Below are positions 19,086-29,253 of a stretch of 64,000 nt of DNA, piece by piece. The position numbers and the translations under genes were made by a program. Source of the DNA: Actinomyces urinae (GTDB lineage Bacteria; Actinomycetota; Actinomycetes; Actinomycetales; Actinomycetaceae); contig NZ_LT632547.1 in assembly GCF_900119695.1 (NCBI RefSeq), positions 372,001-436,000 of the forward strand, given 5' to 3'. The stretch's first letter is position 1, and every line of letters begins with the position of its first letter. A model generated the notes under the pieces. The model was not told the origin of the DNA, searched no databases, and saw nothing but the letters and a program-made list of their open reading frames with translations.

Positions 19086-20777
19086 CTACTGCTCTACTAC
19101 AACGGGGACAATCATTGGACGCCTACGCAACTTGCGCCCCACCCAGCGTCCAATCACACGGCGCATGGCCTGCTGGCACGAGTACGTGTCAGCCTCAGGA
19201 TCTTCGAGCGCGGTAGCCAGCGCATCCTTAACGTCCTGTTCGATCTCCTCAAATACGGAATCTTCTTCGGCCATTCCCACCGATTTAATAGTTGGGCCGG
19301 ACAAAATCATTTCGTGTTCCAGATCCACAACCGCGTAGATTGAGATGAAACCTTCAGATCCGAGGACGCGGCGATCCTGTAGCTCGGACTCATCCAGGTC
19401 GCCCACACTGCGCCCATCCACGTAAATGTAGGAGCAAGGAATAGCGCCAACCACGCTGGCCTCCCCGTCTTTCAGGTCGACCACCACGCCATCCTCAGCT
19501 AGCATCACGTTGCTTGCCGGCACACCGGTTTTCACCGCCAGGGCGCCATTGGCAACCAGGTGGCGAACCTCGCCGTGGATCGGCATAACATTCTTCGGTT
19601 GAATAATGTTGTAGCAGTACAGGAGCTCTCCTGCCGCAGCGTGGCCCGACACGTGAACCTTCGCGTTTGCCTGGTGCACCACCTTTGCACCCAGTCTGGT
19701 AAGCCCGTTAATCACGCGGTAAACAGAATTCTCATTACCCGGAATAAGCGAGGAGGCGAATACCACCGTATCGCCGGGACCTACCTCCACAAAACGGTGT
19801 GTGCCACGCGCAATCCGCCCTAGGGCCGCCATCGGCTCACCCTGCGATCCCGTAGCCATGTACACCCGTTGCTCGGGTTCGAGCTGCGCGATCTGCTTGC
19901 TGGTGACAATCACATCATCGGGAATATCTAAGAATCCAAGTTCGGAAGCGATCCGCATGTTACGTTCCATGCTCCGCCCAATCAGTGCGACCTTGCGGCC
20001 CGTCATCACGGCGGCGTCAAACACCTGCTGCACGCGGTGCACGTGAGACGCAAACGAGGCCACCACTATCTGCCCCGTGGCATGCAGGAATACATCCTCT
20101 AGTACCGGACCAATCTCACGCTCGGGAGTTACAAAACCAGGCACCTCCGCGTTGGTTGAATCAACCAGGAACAGGTCCACGCCTTCCTCTCCAAATCGGG
20201 CGAATGCGCGCAAATCCGTCAAACGACCGTCGAGAGGTAGCTGATCCATCTTGAAGTCGCCGGTAATCAAGGCAGTACCCGCCGTCGTACGGATAAACAC
20301 CGCGAGGGCGTCTGGAATCGAGTGCGTAACCGACACAAACTCAAGGTCGAATCCGCCGAGCTTCACGCGATCGCCCTCAGCAACCTCGTTCAGATTGAAT
20401 CCCTCAATCCGATGCTCATCCAGCTTGGGACGTACAAAGGCAAGAGTCAGCTCAGAACCGTAAACTGGAATATCGTTGCGTAGCTTCAGCAGGTACGGGA
20501 CAGCGCCGATGTGGTCCTCATGCCCGTGAGTTAGCACCAACCCCACAACGTCATCCAGGCGATCCTCAATGTAACTGAAATCCGGCAAAATCAGATCCAC
20601 GCCCGGCTGAATCTCTTCAGGAAACAGCACGCCGCAATCAACAATCAGAAGCTGTCCGTTCAGCTCAAAAACCGTCATGTTACGGCCGATGTCCTTTAGC
20701 CCTCCCAAAGGAACAACGCGTAAAGTATCAGGTTCTAGATTCGGTGGCTTCGGAAGAGCATCGTATAAAGACATCAT
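19086..20777 (-). CDS. rnj: Ribonuclease J
   Basis: 563 residues. Metallo-β-lactamase/β-CASP ribonuclease with endonuclease and 5'-3' exonuclease activity. The zinc ligands are in THGHEDHIGAVPY and VSVTHSIPDA and TGDFKMD. The β-CASP GRSMERNM and KVHVSGHAA motifs follow, then a C-terminal RNase J domain. ATG at 20777 or 20774. It works with PNPase (also in this window) in mRNA turnover. Downstream of dapA, as in Mycobacterium. Confidence 0.95.
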   Translation of the reverse strand: MMSLYDALPKPPNLEPDTLRVVPLGGLKDIGRNMTVFELNGQLLIVDCGVLFPEEIQPGVDLILPDFSYIEDRLDDVVGLVLTHGHEDHIGAVPYLLKLRNDIPVYGSELTLAFVRPKLDEHRIEGFNLNEVAEGDRVKLGGFDLEFVSVTHSIPDALAVFIRTTAGTALITGDFKMDQLPLDGRLTDLRAFARFGEEGVDLFLVDSTNAEVPGFVTPEREIGPVLEDVFLHATGQIVVASFASHVHRVQQVFDAAVMTGRKVALIGRSMERNMRIASELGFLDIPDDVIVTSKQIAQLEPEQRVYMATGSQGEPMAALGRIARGTHRFVEVGPGDTVVFASSLIPGNENSVYRVINGLTRLGAKVVHQANAKVHVSGHAAAGELLYCYNIIQPKNVMPIHGEVRHLVANGALAVKTGVPASNVMLAEDGVVVDLKDGEASVVGAIPCSYIYVDGRSVGDLDESELQDRRVLGSEGFISIYAVVDLEHEMILSGPTIKSVGMAEEDSVFEEIEQDVKDALATALEDPEADTYSCQQAMRRVIGRWVGRKLRRRPMIVPVVVEQ

Positions 20778-20817
20778 GCTTCAATTGTGCCACGAGTTAG
20801 CCGAGGCGGCTATCCAC

Positions 20818-21711
20818 TCACAAAAGCTCCAGATCCTCCATCGCGCGGCGCATGCGGTCTAGCTCTTCATCCAAGGCGGGAACGAGCGGCAAACGCAAGC
20901 GATCGCTTTCGATGATCCCCATCATGTGCAACGCGGCCTTTGCCATCACGGCGCCCTGACCTCCACCCATGATCGAATCAATGAGCGGCGTTAGCAAGCG
21001 TTGGATGTTCCTTGCCGTAGCAACATCGCCCTCGTTAATCGCATCAATCTGTTGCCTGAAGAAAGCACCCGCAACGTGGCCAACTACCGAAATGATGCCC
21101 GAAGCCCCCTGCGCCATCAGCATGCAGTTCAAGCCGTCATCACCCGAGTAGTAGGCGATCCCCGTGCGGTTCATCCGCTTAATCGCCTGCTCCGGCTTAC
21201 CCGTGGCATCCTTCACCGCGACGATACGGTCATTGGCCGCAAAGTAGTCCAACGTTTCATCTGAAAACGCGAGGCCGGTGCGTCCCGGAATGTCATAGAG
21301 GACCACGGGAAGCGTGGTTTCACTAAGGATTGCGTCAACGTGCGCGCGCAGACCCCTCTGGGACGGACGATTGTAGTACGGGGAGACCACCAACAGTCCA
21401 TCCGCACCGTGTTCCTGCGCATTCACCGCTATACGCACCGCGTGAGCCGTGTCATTTGACCCCGCACCTGCAAGTACAAATGCGCGCTCACCCACGGCTT
21501 CAACAACCGCATCAGTCAGATCATTCTTCTCCGGCTGATACGTTGTGGGAGCCTCGCCGGTAGTACCGGAAATGAGAACACAGTCGGTGCCTGAATCAAC
21601 CAGGTGCTTTGCCAGGCGCTGCGTGGAATCAATATCCAAAGAGCCGTCCTCGTGGAACGGCGTGACCATCGCTACGGACTGCTGACCAATCGGGTGCTTA
21701 ACTTCGCTCAT
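20818..21711 (-). CDS. dapA: 4-hydroxy-tetrahydrodipicolinate synthase
   Basis: 297 residues. Condenses pyruvate with aspartate semialdehyde, the first committed lysine/meso-DAP step. SGTTGEAPT (Thr-Thr catalytic pair) is near residue 45, Tyr in SPYYNRPSQ near 135, and the Schiff-base lysine is in VAVKDATGK near 164. Genes dapB (22376) and rnj flank it, an arrangement shared with other Actinobacteria. Confidence 0.95.
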   Translation of the reverse strand: MSEVKHPIGQQSVAMVTPFHEDGSLDIDSTQRLAKHLVDSGTDCVLISGTTGEAPTTYQPEKNDLTDAVVEAVGERAFVLAGAGSNDTAHAVRIAVNAQEHGADGLLVVSPYYNRPSQRGLRAHVDAILSETTLPVVLYDIPGRTGLAFSDETLDYFAANDRIVAVKDATGKPEQAIKRMNRTGIAYYSGDDGLNCMLMAQGASGIISVVGHVAGAFFRQQIDAINEGDVATARNIQRLLTPLIDSIMGGGQGAVMAKAALHMMGIIESDRLRLPLVPALDEELDRMRRAMEDLELL

Positions 21712-21785
21712 AATGCCATGCTAGCCATCACAGTTTTGAAAGCCAGCACGTGTCCGCTACTTGAACCGAAGATTAGAATGATTGG

Positions 21786-22361
21786 CTAAAACTTTGCCCA
21801 CCACAGGTGTTCAACCACGCGGTGTGGGCCAACCTCCAGCTTGCGTAAAATGCCGGCCGGCCCAAAACCGGCCTCCTGAAAGAAACGGATCTTCTGGCCA
21901 TCCCCCGCCACAATCCACACGCGGATATTCTTCGCACCATCGTCTTGTGCTAAATCTGAAAGCGCCGCCAAGAGCCTCGACCTATGGCCCTCTCCCCTAT
22001 GATCAGGATCCACCTCCAGCGCGATGATCTCGATGCCCGGCTCGTCCAACCCTTCTACACCCGGTACAGGCTCGGCAGGCACAGCCCCTGCAAAACCGGC
22101 CACGAGGTGGGAATCCAACGCTGTGAGGATCCTAAATCCGGGCGCGGGAGGAGACGCTATCGACTTCTTCCATGTGGCCGCCATGGCCCCCTCATTCAGC
22201 ACGGCGCCAACCTGGGGATCAAGCTTTCCATCAATGCCCTGCGCCAACGACTCCAGCATCCCTTCAGCCTGGATGCGTGCAATCGCAGGGGCGTCGTCCA
22301 CAGTGCTTGGACGCACCGACCGGTCCGCATTGAGGGCGCTCTTGTGGTGAAACCTATCCAA
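21786..22361 (-). CDS. GNAT family N-acetyltransferase
   Basis: 191 residues. The acetyl-CoA binding motif A appears as LEVDPDHRGEGHRSRLLAAL (about 110-130), and the C-terminal motif B is FFQEAGFGPAGI. A fold with a central β-sheet is suggested, but nothing indicates the acceptor substrate. It sits in the lysine cluster between dapB and dapA, 14 bases after the dapB stop, and likely shares their transcript. Confidence 0.75.
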   Translation of the reverse strand: MDRFHHKSALNADRSVRPSTVDDAPAIARIQAEGMLESLAQGIDGKLDPQVGAVLNEGAMAATWKKSIASPPAPGFRILTALDSHLVAGFAGAVPAEPVPGVEGLDEPGIEIIALEVDPDHRGEGHRSRLLAALSDLAQDDGAKNIRVWIVAGDGQKIRFFQEAGFGPAGILRKLEVGPHRVVEHLWWAKF

Positions 22362-22375
22362 AATTCGTACCCAAT

Positions 22376-23116
22376 CTACAGGTCAAGCAAATGCTCCAGG
22401 CCAACCTTTACGCCCGGGGTATCGGCAATATTGCGCACGGCTAGCAACACGCCCGGCATGAATGACGCACGGTCAAAAGAGTCGGTTCTGATGGTTAGCA
22501 CTTCACCGGGATTACCCAGGAGGACCTCTTCGGTGGCCGTCATTCCTCGCAAACGCAAAGCATGCACCGGCACGCCACTGTAGCGCGAGCCGCGTGCACC
22601 CTGCGGGTCGGTTTGCGTCGCATCCGGCATTGGCTCACAGCCTGCGTGCCTCCTCGCCTGCGCAATCTTCTGCGCGGTTGCAACCGCAGTGCCCGAGGGA
22701 GCATCAACCTTATTTGGATGGTGCATCTCCACGATTTCAACCGACTCGAACAAGGGCGCAGCCTTTGCAGCGAACTCCATCGCCAAAACAGCCGACAGAG
22801 CGAAGTTCGGTGCAATAAACACGTTCGCGGAGCTCGACTGCTGAGCCGCGCGCACCTGATCCAGCTCGTCATCTGTCCAACCGGACGTGCCTACCACCGC
22901 GTGAACCCCCGCAGCCAACAGGTCAAGAACGTTTTGCAACTTCACGCTCGGAACCGTGAATACTACAGCCACGCTAGCTCCGTCAAGCGACTGCTCGTCA
23001 ACTGCGTCGCCCGCATCAAGTCTGGCCACGACCTCCAAGTCCGGGGCAGCCTCGACCGCTGCACACACAGTCGAGCCCATCCGGCCCTTTGCACCAATCA
23101 CCGCAACTTTAACCAT
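22376..23116 (-). CDS. dapB: 4-hydroxy-tetrahydrodipicolinate reductase
   Basis: 246 residues. NAD(P)H-dependent second step of the lysine/DAP pathway. N-terminal Rossmann motif VAVIGAKGRMG, GTSGWTDDEL loop, catalytic EMHHPNKVDAPSGTA (His and Lys pair) and the HALRLRG segment are all present. Normal length. ATG at 23116, 45 bases after the M16 peptidase stop. Confidence 0.95.
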   Translation of the reverse strand: MVKVAVIGAKGRMGSTVCAAVEAAPDLEVVARLDAGDAVDEQSLDGASVAVVFTVPSVKLQNVLDLLAAGVHAVVGTSGWTDDELDQVRAAQQSSSANVFIAPNFALSAVLAMEFAAKAAPLFESVEIVEMHHPNKVDAPSGTAVATAQKIAQARRHAGCEPMPDATQTDPQGARGSRYSGVPVHALRLRGMTATEEVLLGNPGEVLTIRTDSFDRASFMPGVLLAVRNIADTPGVKVGLEHLLDL

Positions 23117-23161
23117 GACAACACCCTATCTTTATGCCCAAACTTCCTCGACAACAGGCCA

Positions 23162-24502
23162 CTAAATGGGCATCACAACGGATCTGCACGCGGGCTGATC
23201 CAGCAAGAACTGAGCCAGATCAGCCACGTCGCCGCTCGTGATCGCATTAATACGCGACAGAGTGAGCTCCAGCGGGATGAACCTGCCGTGAACCACCTCG
23301 GCACGCCCCAAACGCGCCATGCGAGCACCAGAATCTTCCAATCCAAGTGCCATCGCCCCACGCAACTGCCCCTTCACTCGGGCGAGCTCTGCATCAGTTG
23401 GGCCGGCAGTGGCAAGATCTTCCAGCTGCTCACGCATGAGTTGCTCCACCAAATCCACATTTTTTGGCGCGCAACCCGCATACATCCCAAAGTGGCCGTA
23501 GTCGACGTACGCCGTGTCAAACGCATACGTAGTGTATGCAAGCCCGCGGCGCTCGCGGATCTCTTGGAACAATCGGCTGGACATCGACCCGCCCAAAACG
23601 CTCAGGAGCACGGCCATCGCCGGACGGCGATCGTCATTAGCAGTAATTGAACGGCCACCCAGAAGAACGTGAGCCTGCTCCCCCGGCTTTTCCCTTTGAA
23701 CCTCGCGAACTTCAAAAACCGGTGCCGGCTGATTAGAGATGCGCGTAGACACAGGCACCGCGGCCGGATCTAAATTCCAGCCCGCCTCAGCTAGCGCTCC
23801 GCCAACCAGTTCGCACAGCTCCGCGTGATCAACAGCTCCCGCCGCGACGATCACAAGCGAGGACGGCCTGTACTTCTCGTGGTAGTAACCCACCACTGCA
23901 TCACGCTGAGCAGCCGAAACCGTCTCAATCGAACCACCTATAGGGCGACCCAGGGGGTGATCGCCATAAATCGCCTGCGCGAAGTTCTCATGCACGATCT
24001 CAACCGGGTCGTCGTTACCCATCGCTAGTTCGTCTAGAATCACGCCCCGCTCGCGCTCAAACTCGGCCTCATCCAGCAAAGATGAAGACATCATGTCCAT
24101 CAGCACTGCCACAGACATCGGCAAATCCTCCGCCAATGTCCGCGCCCAGTAGTACGTGTATTCCTTCGTTGTTGCCGCGTTAGACTCGCCACCCACCGCG
24201 TCAAACGCATTCGCAATATCCTGCGCCGAGCGCGTGGGCGTGCCCTTGAACAGCAGGTGCTCCAAGAAATGCGTAGATCCCGCCTGCGCAGGCTGCTCAT
24301 CACGAGAGCCCACCGGGCACCACGCCGACAGCGAAACGGAACGCTGCGCCGGTACGTGCTGGGACAAAACGCGAACACCGCCAGGCAAAATCGTTCGCTG
24401 AATCAAAGTCTCATCGTCAAGCAACGTGATCGATGCGCGCCCATCGGCAGAAGAAACCAGCGGAAGATCAAAATCCTCAAGCACCCGCGAAATCCTATCC
24501 AA
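23162..24502 (-). CDS. M16 family zinc metallopeptidase
   Basis: 446 residues. Inverted zincin: the zinc motif is H78-F-L-E-H82 (HxxEH) in STHFLEHLLFKG, with the downstream glutamate in RGVILDELAM. The second, non-catalytic M16C half follows (about 190-430; RRGLAYTTYAFDTAYVDYG). This is the processing-peptidase-like type found next to dapB and pnp in Actinobacteria. Its natural substrate is not established. No signal peptide, so probably cytoplasmic. Confidence 0.92.
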   Translation of the reverse strand: MDRISRVLEDFDLPLVSSADGRASITLLDDETLIQRTILPGGVRVLSQHVPAQRSVSLSAWCPVGSRDEQPAQAGSTHFLEHLLFKGTPTRSAQDIANAFDAVGGESNAATTKEYTYYWARTLAEDLPMSVAVLMDMMSSSLLDEAEFERERGVILDELAMGNDDPVEIVHENFAQAIYGDHPLGRPIGGSIETVSAAQRDAVVGYYHEKYRPSSLVIVAAGAVDHAELCELVGGALAEAGWNLDPAAVPVSTRISNQPAPVFEVREVQREKPGEQAHVLLGGRSITANDDRRPAMAVLLSVLGGSMSSRLFQEIRERRGLAYTTYAFDTAYVDYGHFGMYAGCAPKNVDLVEQLMREQLEDLATAGPTDAELARVKGQLRGAMALGLEDSGARMARLGRAEVVHGRFIPLELTLSRINAITSGDVADLAQFLLDQPACRSVVMPI

Positions 24503-24526
24503 CTATTACAACTGATACTTCAACGC

Positions 24527-25165
24527 CTACAGGCTCGGCTTGTCCTCAACTGGATCTACCGCCTCATCATCCCCGCCAATCACCTTGCGCGGCGAGGCGC
24601 TCGCAGCTGTTCCCGGAGTTTGCATGCGCGGCGTAGCACCGCTCTCATTCTGATCTGCCGGATCAACGATCTCGCGATTCGGGGAGGCTGCAGGCGCTTT
24701 AGCAACCGAGCTCGCGGTCTCATCACCCTTAGCGGACTCTTTCAACGACGCACCCAGTACCTTCGCTGTTGGGACAGCTCCCGTCAGACCCAGAATCAAG
24801 CCAACCAATGATGCGACCGCCAGTACGACCATCGCAAAAACTGCGTTGCCAAGAGAAACCACCACATCTGCGCCTGCCAGTGCCAACGAGGCGACCCAGG
24901 TTAGGCCTGCTGCAAGACCCGCGCCCACCAGCACCACCAGATAGAACGAGCGTGGCGCCAAATTCCACGTGGCCCTTCCAAGAGCTAGCCCGCCGGCCAT
25001 TGCTATGCCTGGAATCGCAATCAGAGTCAGGCTCATGATCATGTACGCCAGCGATGCCGAACTAGGATTTAACGTATCGTCCACGGTGTTCCACATGATC
25101 ACTGCGACCAAGAAATCTAGCACCAACAGTGCAAGCATCACAAAAAAATCAGTATAACGGCGCAT
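24527..25165 (-). CDS. Uncharacterised four-helix membrane protein
   Basis: 212 residues from the ATG at 25165, chosen because GGAGG lies 5 bases upstream (an in-frame start at 25177 is weaker). Four hydrophobic segments: FFVMLALLVLDFLVAVIMW, then MIMSLTLIAIPGIAMAGGLAL, SFYLVVLVGAGLAAGLTWV and VFAMVVLAVASLVGLILGL. After residue ~150 there is a low-complexity Ser/Ala/Pro-rich, likely cytoplasmic tail. No enzyme motif. It lies between pnp and the M16 peptidase and I cannot name a family. Confidence 0.7.
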   Translation of the reverse strand: MRRYTDFFVMLALLVLDFLVAVIMWNTVDDTLNPSSASLAYMIMSLTLIAIPGIAMAGGLALGRATWNLAPRSFYLVVLVGAGLAAGLTWVASLALAGADVVVSLGNAVFAMVVLAVASLVGLILGLTGAVPTAKVLGASLKESAKGDETASSVAKAPAASPNREIVDPADQNESGATPRMQTPGTAASASPRKVIGGDDEAVDPVEDKPSL

Positions 25166-25225
25166 TTCGCCCTCCAATCGAGACTACAAGCCCAAGCATA
25201 TAGAAAATCAAAAGCGGCATAAACA

Positions 25226-25259
25226 AAGCGCGGGGAATGCACCGGCACTCCCCGCGCTT
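25226..25259 (-). terminator. Terminator after pnp
   Basis: An 11-bp perfect stem (AAGCGCGGGGA / TCCCCGCGCTT) with a 12-base loop lies 13 bases past the pnp stop. The minus-strand sequence after it is T-rich. Confidence 0.7.
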
Positions 25260-25271
25260 CGCTGGACAATA

Positions 25272-27587
25272 CTAGTCTTCCTGGCCCTTACGCGTACGCG
25301 TGCGGGGGCGACGACGGTTGTTGTTCGAGCGACGACGCTCCGAGCGCTTCTCTTCGCGCTGTTCGCCATCTTCTTCGCTCTGATTGGCGGCCTCGGCCGC
25401 TTCGCCTTCAATAACCGCGTGTAGCGAAAGCTTGCCGCGATCATCAACCTCAGCGATCTCAACCTCAATCTGCTGGCCAACGGAAAGCACATCATCAACA
25501 GAATCAATGCGCTTGCCACCTACTAGGCGACGTACCTGGCTAATGTGGAGCAGGCCGTCCTTGCCCGGCGTGAGCGAAACGAACGCGCCAAACGAAGTGG
25601 TCTTAACGACCGTGCCAACGTAGCGCTCGCCAACTTCTGGAAGCTGCGGGTTTGCAATGGCGTTAACCATGTCACGAGCTGCATTTGCGGCCTCGCCGGT
25701 CTCGGCAGCAATGTAAACCGTGCCGTCATCCTCAATGGTGAGGTCCGCGCCGGTGTCTTCTTGAATCTGGTTGATCATCTTGCCCTTCGGGCCAATGACT
25801 TCTCCAATCTTGTCAACCGGAACCTGAACCGAAATAATGCGCGGGGCAAACTGCGACATCTCATCCGGCTCGGAAATAGCCTGGTTGATGAGGTCAAGAA
25901 TCACGAAGCGAGCCTCACGAGCCTGCGCCAATGCTTCCTTGAGCACCTGCGAATCGATGCCGTCAAGCTTCGTGTCGAGCTGGAGCGCCGTGATGTAATC
26001 GCGAGTACCGGTAACCTTGAAGTCCATGTCGCCAAAGCCGTCCTCAATACCGAGAATGTCGGTTAGCGTAACAGCCTTCTGCTCACCATCAACCTCACCG
26101 GTAATGAGGCCCATTGCGATACCCGCAACCGGGGCACGCAACGGCACACCGGCCTGCAGGAGCGACAGCGTGGACGCACAAACCGAACCCATCGAGGTCG
26201 AACCGTTCGAGCCAAGCGCCTCCGACACCTGACGGATCGCGTACGGGAAATCCTCACGCTTTGGAATAACCGGAACGAGGGCGCGCTCCGCAAGTGCACC
26301 GTGACCGATCTCGCGGCGCTTCGGCGAGCCCACACGGCCCGTCTCGCCAGTGGAGTACGGCGGGAAGTTGTAGTGGTGAATGTAGCGCTTGGACTGTAGC
26401 GGCGACAGATTATCCAGCTGCTGCTCCATGCGGAGCATGTTCAGCGTGGTAACGCCCATAATCTGGGTTTCGCCGCGCTGGAACAGAGCCGAACCATGAA
26501 CGCGCGGAAGCACCTCAACCTCGGCTGCCAGCGAACGGATCTCCCTGGGAGTACGTCCATCAATACGCTGACCGTGACGCAGCACGCGATCACGCATGAG
26601 CTCCTTCTCGATCGCGCGGAAGGCAGCCTTTAGGTCCTTCTCTTCCTCTTCTTCGAACTTGTCGGCAAGATCCTCAAGCATCTTCTGCTGGATCTCGTCG
26701 ATGCGATCCTCGCGCTTAAGCTTCTCTGCAATCGTGAGAGCCTCGGCCAGATCAGCCTCAACAGCAGCCTTAACAGCATCGTAGTGCTCATCCTGATAGT
26801 CGAGGAACAGCGGGAACTCAACGGTTTCCTTACCAACCTTCTGCGCAATCTCACGCTGTGCTTCGCACAGCTGGCGGATCACCGGCTTCGCGGCCTCAAG
26901 GCCGTCAGCAACAACATCTTCCGTCGGAGTGGTGCCACCATTTTCGATGAGGTCGATCATCGAGTCGCCGCCACCGGCCTCAACCATCATGATTGCAACA
27001 TCGCCATCAACAACGCGACCTGCAACCACGATGTTGAACGTGGAACGCTCCATCTCGGAATAACGCGGGAACGCAACCCACTGGCCATCAATCAAAGCCA
27101 GGCGCGTGCCTCCGATCGGGCCAGAGAACGGTAGACCCGAAATCTGCGTGGACAGCGAGGCGGCGTTGATCGCAAGAACATCGTAGGGATCCTGCGGGTT
27201 CACAGCCAGCACGGTTCCCACAACCTGCACCTCGTTACGCAGGCCCTTCACAAACGCGGGACGAAGCGGACGGTCAATCAGACGACAAGCCAAAATGGCT
27301 TCCTCGCCCGGACGCCCCTCGCGGCGGAAGAAACCACCCGGGATGCGACCAACCGCGTACTGGCGCTCCTCAACGTCAACCGTCAATGGGAAGAAATCAA
27401 ACTGGTCGCGCGGGTGCTTACCAACCGTCGTGGCCGACAGAATCGTGGTCTCATCGTCCAAGTACGCAAGCGCGGAGCCTGCGGCCTGGCGAGCCAAACG
27501 GCCCGTCTCAAAACGAATCACACGCTTGCCGAACTTACCGTTATCAATCACGGTTTCGACTGCGGTGATGTCATCTCCCTCCATCAT
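25272..27587 (-). CDS. pnp: Polyribonucleotide nucleotidyltransferase (PNPase)
   Basis: 771 residues from the ATG at 27587, which has AAGGAG 6-8 bases upstream; the frame opens 18 bases earlier at a GTG that has none. Two RNase PH domains (residues ~15-230 and ~340-560, with [17 protein letters not shown] and [21 protein letters not shown]), a KH domain ([21 protein letters not shown]) and an S1 domain ([20 protein letters not shown]) are in the usual order. A basic Arg/Asn-rich tail follows. Phosphorolytic 3'-5' exonuclease. It lies directly downstream of rpsO. Confidence 0.97.
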   Translation of the reverse strand: MMEGDDITAVETVIDNGKFGKRVIRFETGRLARQAAGSALAYLDDETTILSATTVGKHPRDQFDFFPLTVDVEERQYAVGRIPGGFFRREGRPGEEAILACRLIDRPLRPAFVKGLRNEVQVVGTVLAVNPQDPYDVLAINAASLSTQISGLPFSGPIGGTRLALIDGQWVAFPRYSEMERSTFNIVVAGRVVDGDVAIMMVEAGGGDSMIDLIENGGTTPTEDVVADGLEAAKPVIRQLCEAQREIAQKVGKETVEFPLFLDYQDEHYDAVKAAVEADLAEALTIAEKLKREDRIDEIQQKMLEDLADKFEEEEEKDLKAAFRAIEKELMRDRVLRHGQRIDGRTPREIRSLAAEVEVLPRVHGSALFQRGETQIMGVTTLNMLRMEQQLDNLSPLQSKRYIHHYNFPPYSTGETGRVGSPKRREIGHGALAERALVPVIPKREDFPYAIRQVSEALGSNGSTSMGSVCASTLSLLQAGVPLRAPVAGIAMGLITGEVDGEQKAVTLTDILGIEDGFGDMDFKVTGTRDYITALQLDTKLDGIDSQVLKEALAQAREARFVILDLINQAISEPDEMSQFAPRIISVQVPVDKIGEVIGPKGKMINQIQEDTGADLTIEDDGTVYIAAETGEAANAARDMVNAIANPQLPEVGERYVGTVVKTTSFGAFVSLTPGKDGLLHISQVRRLVGGKRIDSVDDVLSVGQQIEVEIAEVDDRGKLSLHAVIEGEAAEAANQSEEDGEQREEKRSERRRSNNNRRRPRTRTRKGQED

Positions 27588-27754
27588 GGGAAATCTCCTT
27601 TTCACTAGAGACTGCCCCGGACCGGCCTTCGATTGAGACCCACGGAAAACAAGCTCCGGGAGCCACTACCGAGGACCGCGCTCCAAGCGGCAGTCCAACT
27701 ATCTTCAAAATATCGGGCGCTATTCGCGCCAAAATGTCCTAATATGGAAAAGAA

Positions 27755-27781
27755 GGCCCGGCTCCCTGCGGGAGTCGGGCC
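27755..27781 (-). terminator. Terminator after rpsO
   Basis: A 12-bp stem with one G-T pair (GGCCCGGCTCCC / GGGAGTCGGGCC) and a 3-base loop, followed on the minus strand by TTCTTTTCC. It separates rpsO from pnp. Confidence 0.75.
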
Positions 27782-27789
27782 ACCAAACG

Positions 27790-28059
27790 CTATCGGCGCA
27801 GACCCAAACGGGCAATCAGCGCGCGGTAACGCTCAATATCAACATCGGCTAGGTAGCCGAGCAGACGACGACGCTTACCAACCAGCAGCATAAGACCGCG
27901 GCGGGAGTGGTGATCGTGCTTGTGCGTCTTGAAGTGCTCAGTGAGGTCACGAATACGCTGCGTCAAGAGCGCGATCTGGACCTCGGGCGAACCCGTGTCG
28001 CCCTCGTGAGTTGCGTACTCTTTGATGATCTGTTCCTTGACATCCTTAGAAAGGGCCAT
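27790..28059 (-). CDS. rpsO: Ribosomal protein uS15
   Basis: 89 residues, standard length. Contains the S15 signature [47 protein letters not shown]. Binds the 16S rRNA central domain early in 30S assembly. AAGGAG precedes the ATG. The 162-bp gap to ribF (28060-28221) holds a run of G/C-rich sequence and probably the promoter; I cannot define it. Confidence 0.98.
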   Translation of the reverse strand: MALSKDVKEQIIKEYATHEGDTGSPEVQIALLTQRIRDLTEHFKTHKHDHHSRRGLMLLVGKRRRLLGYLADVDIERYRALIARLGLRR

Positions 28060-28221
28060 GGGTTCTCCTTAATAATCTCGTTGCACGGCGCTCCGGGGCC
28101 TGTTCACCCGGGCATAACGCGTCCGTGGCCGATTCACGGCAACCTTTACGATACCATGCGTCTGGTCAACATCTGGCGCAGGCCCTAGATTCTGCGCCTT
28201 TTACGCCGTGATATTAGACAC

Positions 28222-29214
28222 CTAACCGGCCGTAACAGCGCTGGGATCCACCCGGCCCGCAACTGCTACGCCCAGAACGGATGCGGACTCGCGAATGTCC
28301 TCATCCATTTGTTCAAGGAGTTCTTCCACTGAATCGAACTTCTTCATGCCGCGCAGGCGCTTAACAAACGAAACCGCGATCTTCTCGCCATACAAGTTCA
28401 AATCCGAGCGGCCAAGCACGTGCGCCTCAACGGTGCGATGATTCCCATCAAACTGGGGATTCGTGCCCACCGAGATCGCCGCCGGCAAGAACACGCCTGC
28501 GGGCGCATCCGCCACCTGGCGAGTAAGCCAGCCGGCATATACCCCGTCAGCTGGAATCACGCCGTCGCAGTCTTCCTCCAAATTTGCAGTTGGAAAACCA
28601 AGCTCGCGCCCCCGCTTATGTCCGTGCTTCACAACGCCACGAATCCTATGCGGACGCCCAAGAACCCGAGCGGCCTCGGCCACCTCGCCCTCCTGTAACA
28701 GCTCACGCACCCAGGAAGAAGACCAGCGCGCGCCATTCTCATCGACGATGTCGGGAAGCGTAATCACTTCGAAGCCGAACTCTTCACTCAGGCCTCGCAA
28801 GGTTGAGATGTTGCCAGAATTACCGGCACCGAACTTCATATCCTCGCCAACCACAATGCCCTGCACACCCAGAGCCTTACTAATGCTTGAGATAAACTCG
28901 CGCGGCGTTTGCGAATAGAGCGCCTCGTTATAGTCGAGTACCAGTGTTGCATCAATACCGTATCCGGCAAGCGCGTCCAAGCGGTCTACCAGCGTGGTGA
29001 TGAGCTTCAGATTGCGCCCCGGACAGTGCACCTGCACCGGATGCGGGAAGAAGGTGATAGCAACTGCGAGCGCGTCCTTCTTGCCTGCCAGATCCGCACA
29101 CATACGAATCAGCTGCTGGTGCCCCCGATGAACGCCATCAAAATTTCCAATCGTTACAATCGTGCGCAATCCCTTGGGTACTTGTGCAAGACCGCGCCAC
29201 ACACTCATCACCAT
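28222..29214 (-). CDS. ribF: Bifunctional riboflavin kinase / FAD synthetase
   Basis: 330 residues. Makes FMN then FAD from riboflavin. The FAD synthetase N-terminal HIGH-like motif is GNFDGVHRGHQQL and the FMN-adenylating region includes GEDMKFGAGNSG. The C-terminal riboflavin kinase domain (from ~190) has GRELGFPTANL, the flavin-binding PTAN. Start ATG at 29214 or 29208. Downstream of the small Cys-rich gene, same direction. Confidence 0.94.
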   Translation of the reverse strand: MVMSVWRGLAQVPKGLRTIVTIGNFDGVHRGHQQLIRMCADLAGKKDALAVAITFFPHPVQVHCPGRNLKLITTLVDRLDALAGYGIDATLVLDYNEALYSQTPREFISSISKALGVQGIVVGEDMKFGAGNSGNISTLRGLSEEFGFEVITLPDIVDENGARWSSSWVRELLQEGEVAEAARVLGRPHRIRGVVKHGHKRGRELGFPTANLEEDCDGVIPADGVYAGWLTRQVADAPAGVFLPAAISVGTNPQFDGNHRTVEAHVLGRSDLNLYGEKIAVSFVKRLRGMKKFDSVEELLEQMDEDIRESASVLGVAVAGRVDPSAVTAG

Positions 29215-29253
29215 GAGTTAAAGCCAACTCCCAAAAATGGTAGGAAAACTAGA

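Noticed and set aside
22562-23650. Long open frame on the plus strand (362 codons) opposite dapB and the M16 peptidase
   Set aside because: It lies antisense to two well-supported genes in high-GC DNA and its composition (Arg/His-rich) is that of a shadow frame.
28060-28221. Possible leader structure or autoregulatory site of rpsO
   Set aside because: I could not define a convincing hairpin or promoter by eye.
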